Of a DNA stretch of 64,000 bases, positions 33,171-45,265 are shown in pieces. The first letter of the stretch is position 1. Each line of letters begins with the position of its first letter. The position numbers were made by a program, and so were the translations under genes. The DNA comes from Puccinellia tenuiflora (taxonomy: Eukaryota; Streptophyta; Magnoliopsida; Poales; Poaceae): NCBI GenBank assembly GCA_012064385.1, contig QRDG01000531.1, positions 757,331-821,330 on the forward strand. Reading direction: 5' to 3'. The notes under the pieces were generated by a model. The model searched no databases. It was given only the letters and a program-made list of their open reading frames with translations, and was not told the DNA's origin.

Positions 33171-34396
33171 CTGCAGAATGAGCAATATGAAAACGGGCAT
33201 ATCTTTTGCATCCGGACTCCGTTTTCGATGATCTTGGACTCGTTGAACTCGCAATGAAAAGCTCTACAAGATCATGCAGAGAAACATCATTGTCCATCAT
33301 GATATTATAAAACCAAATGGGGAGAGTTTAAAAGCTCTTTTTCGCAAACCGAAAAAACCGTTTCTTTTGCAATTGAAGTCCAAAAGAGGTAAAACCAAAT
33401 TTGTTGGAAAGAGGACAACAAAAGCTACCCTATAAAAAGTAAAAATATTGAAACCAAGCAATGGAGATTTTGCTAAATAATGGAAGAGTGAAACCTTCCG
33501 CATAGATGAACCGGCAAAATCTCCAAAACCGAAAACGCACAAGTTTTTCATCAAGACTCCGTTTTCTATGATCTTGGGCTTGTTTCGAAGATAATCACAA
33601 GCCCTAGAAGATCATGCATATACACATCATAGTCTATCATGTGAGGAGGAAAACATAAGGAGAGAGTTTGACCTCTCGTAGAAGAGACAAACCGGTAAAA
33701 CCTCCGAAATCAAAAACGCAAGAAGATATTCATGAGATCCGTTTTTGATGAACTAGAGCTTGGTATGGAGATGAACACAAGCTCTATATTCTCACATGGA
33801 TAAAAGCCAAATAAGAACCAATAAAGATGATTGCATGGATGCAAAGGTTTGAGCTCTCTACAAACGATACGATCACGATACTCGGTCGAGAGCCCCTCTT
33901 GATAGTACGGCTATCTATCCTATAATCCGGTCTCTCACTAAACAACATGAGACCGGTAAAATAAAAGCCCTACCAAGATCATACCTTTTCCTTGCGCAAT
34001 AATCCACTTGAGATCGATGGAGACGATCTTCATCTCCTCAAGGCGAACCATCTTCTTGATTGCGCTTCGCTTGGTGAAGAATCACATGACGCTCCCCCAT
34101 ACACCAAGATGGGGAGAGCACTCTTCGGCATATCTTCACATGAACTTGAGAGTTGATCAACCCGCACAAAGTCTTGATCAACCCAACACTTTTCTTCCCT
34201 TGAGCTTGACTCCAACAAATGGAGATCAAGCAAAGCACCTTGACTCCAACACATGGAGACAAGCTTGGCCTTGATCAACAAATGATCTTGACACAAGCTA
34301 AAGGACAACCTACACATAGAGCTCAAAGCAAATATTAGTCCATAGAGATTGTCATTAATTACCAAAACCATGCATGGGATCAACCATGCACTTTCA

Positions 34397-34413
34397 ATCT
34401 CCCCCATTTTGGT
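34397..34413 (-). promoter_or_regulatory. Polypurine tract of element A
   Basis: On -, ACCAAAATGGGGGAGAT directly abuts the 3' LTR. It primes plus-strand DNA synthesis and fixes the element's orientation as -. Confidence 0.85.
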
Positions 34414-37322
34414 AATTGATGACAATCCCGTTTAAGAGGGTTTAAATAAAGAATAAAGCAACCTTGCACGACAAACAAGCGAGGAAGCAAAGCGCATTAA
34501 AGGCAAATGCAACAAAAGCATAAAACCCAAATTCCCTTAAACCCTCTAAACTTCTCCCCCATTGGCATCGATTGCCGAAATGGGAAGAAAAATTTAGAGA
34601 GCCAATATAATATGAGTTCCTCCATAGAGGTGTGCATTTCTCAATATATGAGTGAAATCAAATGCACTTATTCATTGACGAATAATTAGAGGAAATCGAA
34701 CTATATTGAGGATCCAAAGATTGCAAAAAGATGAAAACATTTTAAACATCTCCACAAAGGAGGAAAGTAATCAAAACGATCCAAGACGAGAGTTCTAAAT
34801 AAAACCGGAGAAGCTCCCCAATGTTCATGCACAAATGAGGAGTGCACAAATATGGAATCCTCACTCCCCCAAAATCATCTAGAACACTCAACACGTGCAA
34901 TTGTGCATAATGCAAAAGCAAATCATAGCACTTGCACCAAAGATGTGGTTGAGCCAAAAACAAGATACCAATTTTCAAAGATTCAACATAAGATAGGCCC
35001 AACCGAGATAAAAAGACGATCTTTTAAAGAAACATTTTCACAAGCTTAGGGATACCAATTGGAAACTAAAACCAATTGAAAATGCCAAAAGCAAGTGAGA
35101 ACATTTAGCCAATAAAATTCAACATGCTCACCATGGTAGGCATGAAGTCAAAGATCTTTAAGAAATACATGAGTGTGCAAAGATACCAATAAACAATAAG
35201 ACAAGCACTCATGAGGCAAATTTGGAGCCACCAAAGAATTATAGAAGAAACACAAGGTGGCTCAAAAGGAATAGGATACCGACTAAAAGGTGACCTCTCT
35301 CATATGTATAGGTTTCTAATTAGACAAACCACAAAGATATACATCCGCAAAGAAACATATACATACGAAATGGTCCGGGAAAAAGAGAACAAGGTATCCA
35401 AAAGGAAGTCATAAATATACAAACGAGATTGTTGCTTGAAAGCATAGCACATAGCTCAAAATTATCTCATTGTATATAAATGAACTTCAAATATATCAAA
35501 TGCATCACACATATCACTAAGGGAACAAGAGATAGTGAAGATGCTTTGAAATAGGCAACAAGTATCACAAACAAATAATATCAATTGAAGAAAAGGTTTT
35601 TGCAAATTCATCACACATATCACAAAGATATATTAAGTGAAGGAAAAAAGCCAAAACCACAACAATTGCATATAAGAGCTTTCATGCCAAGAGGCAACCT
35701 ACACAAGGTTGGATACTAGAAAGGTATGCATGGGATAGATACTTGTTACCGAGATGCATTGAAGATGAAGATGATGAGAGTTGGTTTGTCATCAAAGCTT
35801 GACTCCGACAATCACATGGTGAGAACACCTTCCTTATGAATGAGGCAAGCATCCAATGCATCTCCATTGTACCTAAAACAAAATTAGAATACAAAATGGT
35901 TCCCAAACTCATTGGGTTCCATAGTAGTTAGATAAACTACAATATATAGGAAACACTCCACATAAATATGTGCATATAGATATGAAATTGAATTTCATGC
36001 ACATCTTAGCCGATTTAGGATTCGGTGGAGTATCCCCTATATATTGGAACTAGAAAGACTAGCATGCTAAATAATATATATACTAGTAAAAAGCATGCAT
36101 AGACTTACAAGAACCAAAAGAGATACAAATTGAACAAAAACACCAAGTTAACCAATAAAGCACACCAAGGTGTGACAAGAAAAAGTTGTCCAAATTATAT
36201 CAAAATCCAAATCAACACAAGATTGAGAAAAAAAAAACAAATCAACTAATGATTGATTCCATAACACATCAACACATGAGGTGTGATATCAAAAGGAATC
36301 AAATCAACACAACAAATGATTGATAAGACACCAATTGAAAATAAGATACCAATTAATACAACAAATGTCAATTTAGGAGAAAAGATACCAAGAAGAGGGT
36401 GATACTTGACCGAAGTCAAGTAAAGGAAAAAGGCAAAAAGGTATCAAGATTCCCACAATAGATATCAATTGGAACAAATATCTATGAAGGAGATATTAAA
36501 TTCCAATTAATACCAATTGAAGGTACCAACACAAGATAAAGAATCAAATGCCAATTGAGAGGATCAAAAATTGATAGCAAGAATAGTGTTCTAAATAAAA
36601 AGGAATGCTCCCCCAAGATTAATGCATTGTCTTAGATATTTGTATTTGAATACAAAATGCATGCACAAGGGATCATTACTCTCCATATTTTATCTAAAAC
36701 ACTAAACACTACCGATTGAAAGATAGGATCCATTCAAAAGGCAAGGAAGGCAATAGATAAAGCAAATCAACGCAAGAGCCAATGTGAAGATGGTCTACAA
36801 AATCCACCACAATTACTAGTATCACTTGTCATGGACAAGGAGTATATAGAGATATTTCTCGGTGGTGTAAAGGAATGATGTACAAGACCAACTTCACCAC
36901 AAACTAGCAAATGACAAAAGATAGGAATTAAAACACCAAATTTTGAAAAATGTTTGTTGGTATTCGAACCAACCGGCAACGCCATGGTTAAAATAAAATG
37001 AAACAAATGGTTTCTCACATAATATATGGAAATGCATATTTAGAGAAAAACCACACCAAGCAAACCCAAGCAAACAAGAGCCAAGGGATAACCAAAAGGA
37101 AATTGGAACTTGTTTGAGCAAATATGCCACATAGGAAATAGATAATGTGCAATATCAAATCTAAGTGGCAAACCTCAAATGTTCACATTTTTATGGGATT
37201 GTAATATGCACATAGCTTATTACTCCCCCATAATGTGATGATTCATTTTATTTTTAAACAAGAGGCAAATAATACCAACAAGACAAATTAATGGACATTG
37301 TAGAATTTGAATTTCTCATGAA
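34414..37322 (-). other. Non-coding interior of element A (left of Helitron)
   Basis: A-rich, with repeated words such as ATACCAATTG, ACCAA and CTCCCCCA. There is no ORF with retroelement motifs where pol would be expected. Confidence 0.7.
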
Positions 37323-40300
37323 CTAGCACAGTGGCCCGCGCACATGCACGGGCAACCTCTTGATGGTATCTTAAAATTTCCTATACAATATACAAATGGA
37401 AAATAATTCCAAACAACTTACTAAGATGTCGGTATACAACTATAAAATTGAGAAAGAAGTTCCAATTGTTTTAAATACTCATAAAATATGATTTAATATG
37501 GTATTATAGTCACCACAAAAACTATGTTAAGTAAGGTAAAGTAATTATGGAATCGTAATTAGCTTTAAAATAAACCTTTTGCGGGTGCAAGACTACAACT
37601 TCCACTTCAACATTCAACCTATAATGACCACATGAGTTAATTTTATGTGATATTAGATTGCGACGAAGCTTGATGATATCCTTGAAAATGTTAGTTCAGT
37701 ACCCAAGGTTAAAGTTCAGGTCATTTGTCCTTCCCATAACATGTATACATAGTTAAAAAAACACAAATTGCATCATCAGGTTACTGCATTACTCTACCCC
37801 CCTGCAGTGTTAATAATTTATTATTAAATATAATAAAACAACATATTGGATTAATGGTAACCAAGAAATTAAAATTTCGTTTATTTGTACAATCGTAGGA
37901 GCCATAGTAAGTCTATCCAAATGTTAAATTAGAGAAAATTAAGAAACAAAACTAAGTGTGATATATAGAAAAATGGGGTTTTCTACTTCTAGGGAAGCTA
38001 AGGAGTAAATTCTAAATGGACATGAAGAACCATTTGATCAAAATAGTGACATCTATTTAAGTGCAAGCATGATAGATCAAATATTTCCGTCTAATGGATT
38101 AGTTGTAAGTAGGCTAAAAATAGTCTTTCTCAGAGAATTTTCTTACCATTGCTAATTCAACAAACCAAATAATCATTACAAGATAAATATAAAACCCAAA
38201 ATTCTATTGAATTATTTTAAAACTTAATGGAGTAGAAATTATGCTAGAATAACATTAATGTACAAAAGTAATTAAAAGAACAACAAATTACAATTCTTTA
38301 TGACATTAAACGAACATAATATGATGTCATCTTTAGTTTGGAATCGTAAACACTTTAAAAATAAATAATAATATAGAGAATATCAGTAGAAAACATTATG
38401 TTGAAAACACATATGTTTTTTTCCATTACATTAGTTTCCTTACGTTATCACTACTGTTGTGGAATTGTAGCATACTTTGAGTTAAGATGGTAATGTTTTA
38501 TATGCGTGTCATTTAAAATTGGACTGAATAAATACAATTGATATTTCCCAGCTTGTTGTATCCACTCATCTTCTCATCGATTATCATTTTCCCTCTCATC
38601 TACTCATTTTATTTTTCTCATACATGTAAGCACATAGTATTTGTAGGAAATAAAGGATGCAAATTTTATCCAGGGCATACGGTATGCCCGTAGAGCACTG
38701 TTATGGACAACAGTGTTGCTCCATTAATTTTGTTGGATATATATATGTGACATGTGATCTTTTCTAATATAGATCTCCAAAGTAAATATATATATATATA
38801 ATAAATAAAAACATATATTATATTGTTCTATAGTGTCCTTATGCAGCTCAATGGAAACTCGCGTATCCAACGGGATTCAGTCACGGTCATGAATTGTGCC
38901 CCGCGACCACAATTGTGTCTAGAGCCGGGTTTGGTAGTCAATCATTCTTGAATCCTCCCCATTGCAACTAATGGCCCAAGATATGCATTGATGACCATTG
39001 TGTTCTATAGTGATAGCATGTTCCAGTATAAAAAAAAATGCAGCGCTGAATTATGATCATCATAACCCGACTTCAACATGAATACGTTGCACCTAAATAA
39101 TGAGACCAGAGAGTGCACGAAAACACGGGCGTCTTGCTTGTATCGCATCTGAAAGACCTGAGGCACTTGCTTGTATGACAAAAATACAATGGTCGCCACA
39201 AATTCTTAGATAGCGTAGAGGTGCACTATCCTTGGACTATCACTTCTCATAATTCATTTTCTACTTATTCACTCATTAATTTTAATTTCCTTCAGTGAAA
39301 AATGATGACTTGAGTGTGCTGATTGATTAGCCTGCTTTATTCTACAGAAGATTAATTATGATGGAGGAAGATTTTTATAGACTTGTTAGATCTTTAATAG
39401 TGTCTCCGAACCCAGATGGATGACGGGCAAGTTAATCGTATCAACATATTTAAGTAGACAATATGTGTGCAAAATATGATAATCGAGATTTGTGAGAAAT
39501 ATGGTAAAAAGAAATATTTTTGTCGTACATTTGAGAAAGAAACTATATATGACTTTTGGGCTACAGATTTTTTTGCTCCATTAAGTGCCTAAAGCTAGAT
39601 GTCTAGTTGAGAAGAGTAGATTTAAATCTGCACTGATCGTTTTACCAAAGAGGACAGGCTCATGTCGTAGCCTAGTAGATGTATACTTGTATCAAATGCT
39701 ATTATACCATCCAAAGTTATTCAGTAACTATTACCTGTTTAATTCTTCATCTGATCGATATTGATCCTCTCCTTTCTGTTACTTAGATGGTTACTCTCGC
39801 TTTCCTTTTCTCCAAGTGTTACTAACAGCCTCACAAGAAATAAGTACCTGCCAAAGAGAACAAAAGAATAGTTTGTAAAAGTTGGAGGTACATGGAGAAA
39901 AATGATTGTATCTAATCGTTGGGATGGAAGGTATATACCCGTCCCTTTAATTAAGTAAAAAAGAACGGCTTCTATGCCTATTAAGAATATCGTGTACGAC
40001 ATTTATGGGAAACCAATTCTCTTCAATATGCTAGATACTATTAGTTTGTTCAGAATAACAGTAGCGAGTTTGAACCAATTGATGAAATCAATTAGTAAAA
40101 AATCACCAAAAAGTATCAATATCTGTTAGTAACATGGAGAGAACGTTTTGGGAGCCTGACAGAATATTTAAAAAAAATGGCATATAAAGAACTGGAGAAA
40201 ACAAAACAAACGCTACAAGCCATGAAGCGAACAACTTCTTGTCATCGATGTATATGCATAGTAAATTTACCAATTAATGCTGTTCAAATTTTTTTACCAA

Positions 40301-42454
40301 TTAATACTCGTTCGCTTTGAACGTGTACAAACCTAGAGTGGAGAAAAATATTCATATGGAACTCCTAGTCTGATTAGTACCAAAATCATATGAGCGGCTA
40401 ATAGGAATTTTGTGTTGGGAAAGAAGTCAGTAATCTGGCATATAACTTTTACGGATGTTGAATAATTGGAAATGACCCTGGCTCTATTATCTTAAATGGT
40501 GCTTAATATATAAAATTAGTATGCCATTCAAACTTATTCTGGTTAATTCTTCACCACTTGGATATTGATCTTCAGCTTTTGTGATGGTTAGATGGTCACT
40601 CTAACTTTCTTTTCCTTCAAAGGACTTTGATAGTCTCATGTGAAATAAGTAATCTTTGTGAATAACTAATATAGTACCTGCCTAAAGAAAATCGTATAAC
40701 AATTTGTAAAAAATAGGAGCTACATGGAAAATTAATGGATTGTATCTCCCATTAGCACAAAAATCGTTGGGATGAAGGGTATATAGCCCTCACTTTAGTT
40801 AAGAAAAAGGCATCTTCTATGCCTTATAAGAATATCATGTACACTGTCTATGAGAAATTAAATAATTCAGTCTGCTAGACATTAATTTGTTCAGCTAATT
40901 GATGACATCATTTAGTAAAAATCACTGATAAGTTGCAAGAAATATATCATATATGACGAACAACTTAGAGGTGCAGTGAGGATACATCGAGATCGTTAGA
41001 GACGTCGGGAAGGACTGCGTGAAGGCCTAGGTAGTTGATGTGCTTCCTATTGGTAGGGACATCCACTGTAAAATCAACAAAAATAGGCGAGAAACAACAT
41101 TTGGTGAGAATAAGCACCAGGATGCGAGGTTACCTAGAAACGTTGGACTGTGTGTGGTAACTGATTTTCGGCCGGTTCTGGTGGAACACCATGACGAATG
41201 CCCTAACTATCTGTTATCTGCTTGAGTTATGAGAGGCGTGGAAGAAGGCGCTGCTGCAGAAGGGTCAACGTCCGGGTTTTACTATAATATACGGTGATGG
41301 AACACCAGTGAAAGTTCAGCATCCATGTGCAATGATAATTAGCCAAAAATATTAATCCTACTTCAATGTTGGAAGCGGGTATTAAGAGTTGTTGTTCTCT
41401 TACTGAATATATATTCCGGAGATACCATTGTTGTAATCCTCCGGGAGCTCTTCCGTGAACAGCTCCAACGTCATGACTGCAAGTTTCTAAATAACACGAT
41501 AATAAACTGATAAAAAATAAGTCAGAGGCAATAATAGAGTTCCGATAGACATTGCAACTATCGAATGCATATGTATAATTTTGAAGATCAGTACCTTGGA
41601 AAGAAAATGACTTGTAGCTAGTCCGGTGAAATTAATTAGCAGACTGCACAGTTTTTGGTAAATTCTATGTGCACTTGGCTGGAACAGAGACCAGAACTAT
41701 CAAACCTTCCCAATCTCCTTTTTTTTTCCTTCATTGGCATATATTTTTGGTGTCTCCGCTCCCGATCTCATTTGCTCCAGAGACCGATGGTTGAAATCTC
41801 CTAGGTTTTCATCGATCAATTTTGTCCGAGTTTTTCTGCTGCCGATCTCCTCAGCCGAGACCATGTGATTGATTCAATTTGTGCTCTGATATCAAGAATC
41901 TAATAGGAGTCTGCATGGCGCATGTTACGTACATAGGTAGGAAGATCCAACCGAGATATACAGTTCGAGGTTACCTGAAAAATCATGTAGCATCAGGGAG
42001 CATAGACTCGTTGTACAGGCCAATCGCTACCGCCGCTGGACTGGCAATGGAATAAGGTCAGGATGGAGATCGATCTGGCTGCACGGATTGATCGGCTTGA
42101 GGCCCATGCACACAACGCGAGGCATGCAGCTGCCATTGCTGGCTTCTTTGTGGTACATGACGCGCTTGACCTAGAGATCGTCTGGTAGGTCTAGACGATG
42201 CCGCAGCTGCGCGAGGTGGATGCTGTAGATTTTGGTTCTTTTTTCTTTTCACGGGAAGTGCAATCGAAAGGGTATTTTACATAATGGCAGAGGTGGGTAA
42301 TTACTTCAATGCGAGATTGAATTACCAAGATCGATTGGCTGTGGTTTGTTGATGTAAAAGATAGACGGCCAGATGTTTTGCTTTTTTGTGGGATTTTCTA
42401 GCAGCTCTATCTTTTTTCTGGTGAGCCCGTCATGTACTTTTAATATATAATAGA
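37323..42454 (-). mobile_element. Complete non-autonomous Helitron (5132 bp) inside element A
   Basis: On - it begins TCTATTATATATTAAAAGTA (TC at 42454-42453) and ends with hairpin GCCCGTGC...GCGCGGGC (37334-37353), a 7-base spacer and CTAG (37326-37323). The flanks are A and T, as expected for insertion into AT, with no target duplication. Joining the flanks restores the A-rich interior of element A. No Rep/helicase ORF is present. It holds a degenerate internal duplication and short ORFs (41040-41225 +, 42058-42252 -) without recognised motifs. Confidence 0.85.
39715..40865. repeat. Degenerate direct duplication inside the Helitron
   Basis: About 39715-40025 and 40540-40865 share the order TTAATTCTTCA, GATATTGATC, TTAGATGGT, AAATAAGTA, GTACCTGCC, TACATGGA, ATTGTATCT, CGTTGGGATG, GGTATATA, CTTCTATGCC, AAGAATATC, with many substitutions. 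Confidence 0.7.
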
Positions 42455-42931
42455 TATGACACACCACATAGTGACTAGATAAGATGAAATATCAAAACTA
42501 GGTGGTGTGCTTCATGTACATACATTTTTAGGTTTGTGAGGTGCACTAAGCACATCACTCCCCCAAAATGGGATAGTCCATTAATATCTCAAAGAGCCAA
42601 ATAAAATCCACACAAGATTCAATAAAGCTCAACACACAAATTACACATACATGATATACAACTATCATACACAACCTTGACTAACAAGACAAGTAGGAAA
42701 TAGGCATATCACATACAAGCACATGCTAGGAACAAAACTAACACATGCAAGGGAGCAAGCAACTTTCAATGAATATTTGAGTTAAATACAAGTTACCGTA
42801 AGGAGGAAGCATTGGATATGAGATAGATATGTGATAATCCAATTGACTTGGCTTGAGAAATAAACCCATGAAGATCCCTTAATTCTTCAAAAATAGCCAA
42901 GTCACCAATGTCCTCCACAAACACCTATTGA
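42455..42931 (-). other. Interior of element A between Helitron and gag stop
   Basis: A-rich, no ORF. The phrase ACTCCCCCAAAATGGG resembles the PPT-side text and occurs repeatedly in the interior. Confidence 0.6.
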
Positions 42932-45211
42932 TCAAGTTTGAGCTTGTTGGTCCCCAACCGAGTTGGGTCCTAAGAGGTTAGTCACAATAGGTTTGGGAAC
43001 CCAAATGGTGCTTTTCTTGCCACCACTTTGAGCTCCCACATACTTGGCAAACACATTGCCAACTCTATCCTTCCCAAGAGAATAAACATCATCAATTATG
43101 ATAGGGTTGGATGGGGTACCGTTAGTGCATGAAGAAGCGAAATGACCTTTGCCACGGCAAAGGTAGCAACACCGACTCTTCTTCTTCTTATTATTAGGCT
43201 CCTCAACTTGAGGAGAAACAACTTGAGTCTTCTTAGGAGGTGGCCTTTGTTCAACACGTGGTTGAGCACGAGTTTGAACAATAAGCCGCTTCCCTAGTTG
43301 CTTCTCACTAAGAGGCTTCTTCTTCATTGGGCAATCCCGGACGTGATGCCCTTCTAGCTTGCATTTGAAGCAAGTGATCTTGGCCGGATTCTTGATTTGA
43401 ACTTGGCCCTTCTTCTTCTTCTCAACCTTGGACTTGATCTTATTGTTGGAGTTGAATCCAAGTCCACTCTTGTCATTGGGGGATTGTTGCACACTCAACA
43501 TGTTGTCAAGTGCACGCTTCCCTTCATGACGCTTTTCCAAGCCTTTCTTCAAAGAAATGGCTTGGGCCTTGAGCTCTCCTCTTTTCTCTACATGGTTAGT
43601 GACAACACAAGTACTAGAGGAGGTAGATGCATCGTTGTTAGAGCAACAAGGCAAAGCAAGTAATTCATCACATGATGTGCCAACATTTTTAGTGGATGAA
43701 CTACTAGGACTAGCACATGGCAATATAGCATTTTTAGTTGAAGTTGTGCTATTATCCACATGAGGTTCACTAGATGTTACCTTCGTAGTGATGGCCTCAT
43801 GAGCTAACTTAAGACAAGCATAGGATGCTAGAAGATCATCATGGGAGCTAGATAGCTTTTCATGACTTTCTTCCAACTCCCTATACTTGCTAGTTAGCAC
43901 CTCAAGTTGAGCCCTTAGCTCAACATTCTCCTTCGACATAGATGCTTCACAAGAAATTGAGTTAGTAGCACAAGCATCATTGACATTAGGGATGGAAGAA
44001 GAAATCTTAGCAAGCTCTTCATTTAATTTAGCATTCTCATTTTTCGTGACCTTATATTTAGCAATGGCATGGTCACGTTCTTTAATGACTTTAGCAATTA
44101 TTTCATTATGAGACTCCTCGATAGTATTTAGTTTCTCCTCTAGAGAAGCACGAGTCTCATGCTCTTCCTCAAGAGCATCTTCTAATGATGCTTTCTCCAT
44201 AGCATCATCTCTTTCAATCTTACCCTTTTCTTCAAGGCTTGCTTCCAAGGCCTCAATAGTTTCCCCACGCTCAATAAGAGTGCTCATGATTTCAAAGAGG
44301 TTAGCTTGAGCACTATTATTGCTAGGAAGGGCTTTAAGAATCATTAGACCTTTATTTTGAAGCATAGCATTAACCTTTTCCACATCATCTTCTTCATCAT
44401 TATTATCATCATCATTATCCTTATTATTATCATTGCTAGAAGAAGATTTAGCCATAAGGCAATGATAGGTGGATGAAGAGGGATAATTAATTTTTGAACT
44501 ACTCAAGTTCAAATCTTGTTCCACAATTAATTGAGTTTCCTCTTCATTTATATTCATGCAAGAGTTAGAGGGAACACAAGCATTTTCATCATTGGAACAA
44601 GATAAAGCAAGAATATCATCATTAGATTTATCTAAGCAATTTTTGGATGACATGCAAGGACTATCAACACTAGCATGTATGACATTTATAGTGCTATGTG
44701 TGTTTAGGTCCAAAGATGAAGCATTGCAACAAGATAGAGATAAGTGATCATCAACAATGAGCTCACTATCCAAATTGCAAAGCCTATCACTACTCACCAT
44801 TACATTGGATTGTGGCTTACCACATTTTGGTGAAGTAGATGAAGACGAGAACTCGTCACGGCCGGAGGTGGAGGGAGAGCAATCATCCTCAATAGAGTTG
44901 GACCCTCCATATCTATCTTGAAGCTTGGTCCAAAACTCATGAGCATCCCGGAGAGGCATGATTGACTCGAAAACTACAACACTCACAAATTTGCAAAACT
45001 CATTAGAAGCTAGAGCATCTAGATATAAGTTTTTCTCATCCTCTAAAGTCGTACTTTCGTAGTCCTTCGGAGGAGAAAAACCTATATCTAAGATACGCTC
45101 AAGATTGGGGTCCAAGACCCGTAAGTGTCTAAGCATATGAGTTTTCCAAACATTAAAATTTGTGCCATTGAATATAAACATGGAATTGTGCACTAAATCC
45201 CTAGACGACAT
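42932..45211 (-). CDS. Gag of element A, 759 aa, two zinc knuckles
   Basis: Start ATG 45211, 54 bp after the 5' LTR (MSSRDLVHNS). The N-terminus FNGTNFNVWKTHMLRHL...FWTKLQDRYG is the DUF4219/UBN2-type gag seen in copia elements. The middle is Ser/Asn-rich with a D/E run, then a long coiled coil (about residues 270-480, EALEASLEEKGKIERDD). Two CCHC knuckles, CFKCKLEGHHVRDC and CCYLCRGKGHFASSC (C-x2-C-x4-H-x4-C), lie near residues 620-690. The product is an RNA-binding capsid protein of the particle. The frame is fully open with no stop, in line with the young LTRs. No protease motif follows. It is not a host gene. Confidence 0.88.
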   Translation of the reverse strand: MSSRDLVHNSMFIFNGTNFNVWKTHMLRHLRVLDPNLERILDIGFSPPKDYESTTLEDEKNLYLDALASNEFCKFVSVVVFESIMPLRDAHEFWTKLQDRYGGSNSIEDDCSPSTSGRDEFSSSSTSPKCGKPQSNVMVSSDRLCNLDSELIVDDHLSLSCCNASSLDLNTHSTINVIHASVDSPCMSSKNCLDKSNDDILALSCSNDENACVPSNSCMNINEEETQLIVEQDLNLSSSKINYPSSSTYHCLMAKSSSSNDNNKDNDDDNNDEEDDVEKVNAMLQNKGLMILKALPSNNSAQANLFEIMSTLIERGETIEALEASLEEKGKIERDDAMEKASLEDALEEEHETRASLEEKLNTIEESHNEIIAKVIKERDHAIAKYKVTKNENAKLNEELAKISSSIPNVNDACATNSISCEASMSKENVELRAQLEVLTSKYRELEESHEKLSSSHDDLLASYACLKLAHEAITTKVTSSEPHVDNSTTSTKNAILPCASPSSSSTKNVGTSCDELLALPCCSNNDASTSSSTCVVTNHVEKRGELKAQAISLKKGLEKRHEGKRALDNMLSVQQSPNDKSGLGFNSNNKIKSKVEKKKKGQVQIKNPAKITCFKCKLEGHHVRDCPMKKKPLSEKQLGKRLIVQTRAQPRVEQRPPPKKTQVVSPQVEEPNNKKKKSRCCYLCRGKGHFASSCTNGTPSNPIIIDDVYSLGKDRVGNVFAKYVGAQSGGKKSTIWVPKPIVTNLLGPNSVGDQQAQT

Positions 45212-45251
45212 CTTTACTCTCTAGGCGGTAAAGCCAAACAAGAGAGACGAG

Positions 45252-45263
45252 GCTCTGATACCA
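45252..45263 (-). promoter_or_regulatory. Primer binding site of A (initiator tRNA-Met)
   Basis: On - TGGTATCAGAGC, the canonical initiator-Met PBS, two bases inside the 5' LTR. Confidence 0.92.
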
Positions 45264-45265
45264 AT

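Larger units (their letters stand above)
31740..34396 (-). repeat. 3' LTR of element A
   Basis: 2657 bp, TG..CA. TATA box CTATAAATAG on - at 32756-32765. The CCGGAATTTCCGG palindrome cluster at about 32787-33170 lies just upstream of it on -. Confidence 0.95.

Noticed and set aside
32816..33231. FRP/GISG repeat ORFs in the LTR of A
   Set aside because: They come from the CCGGAATTTCCGG palindromes and are not conserved in one frame.
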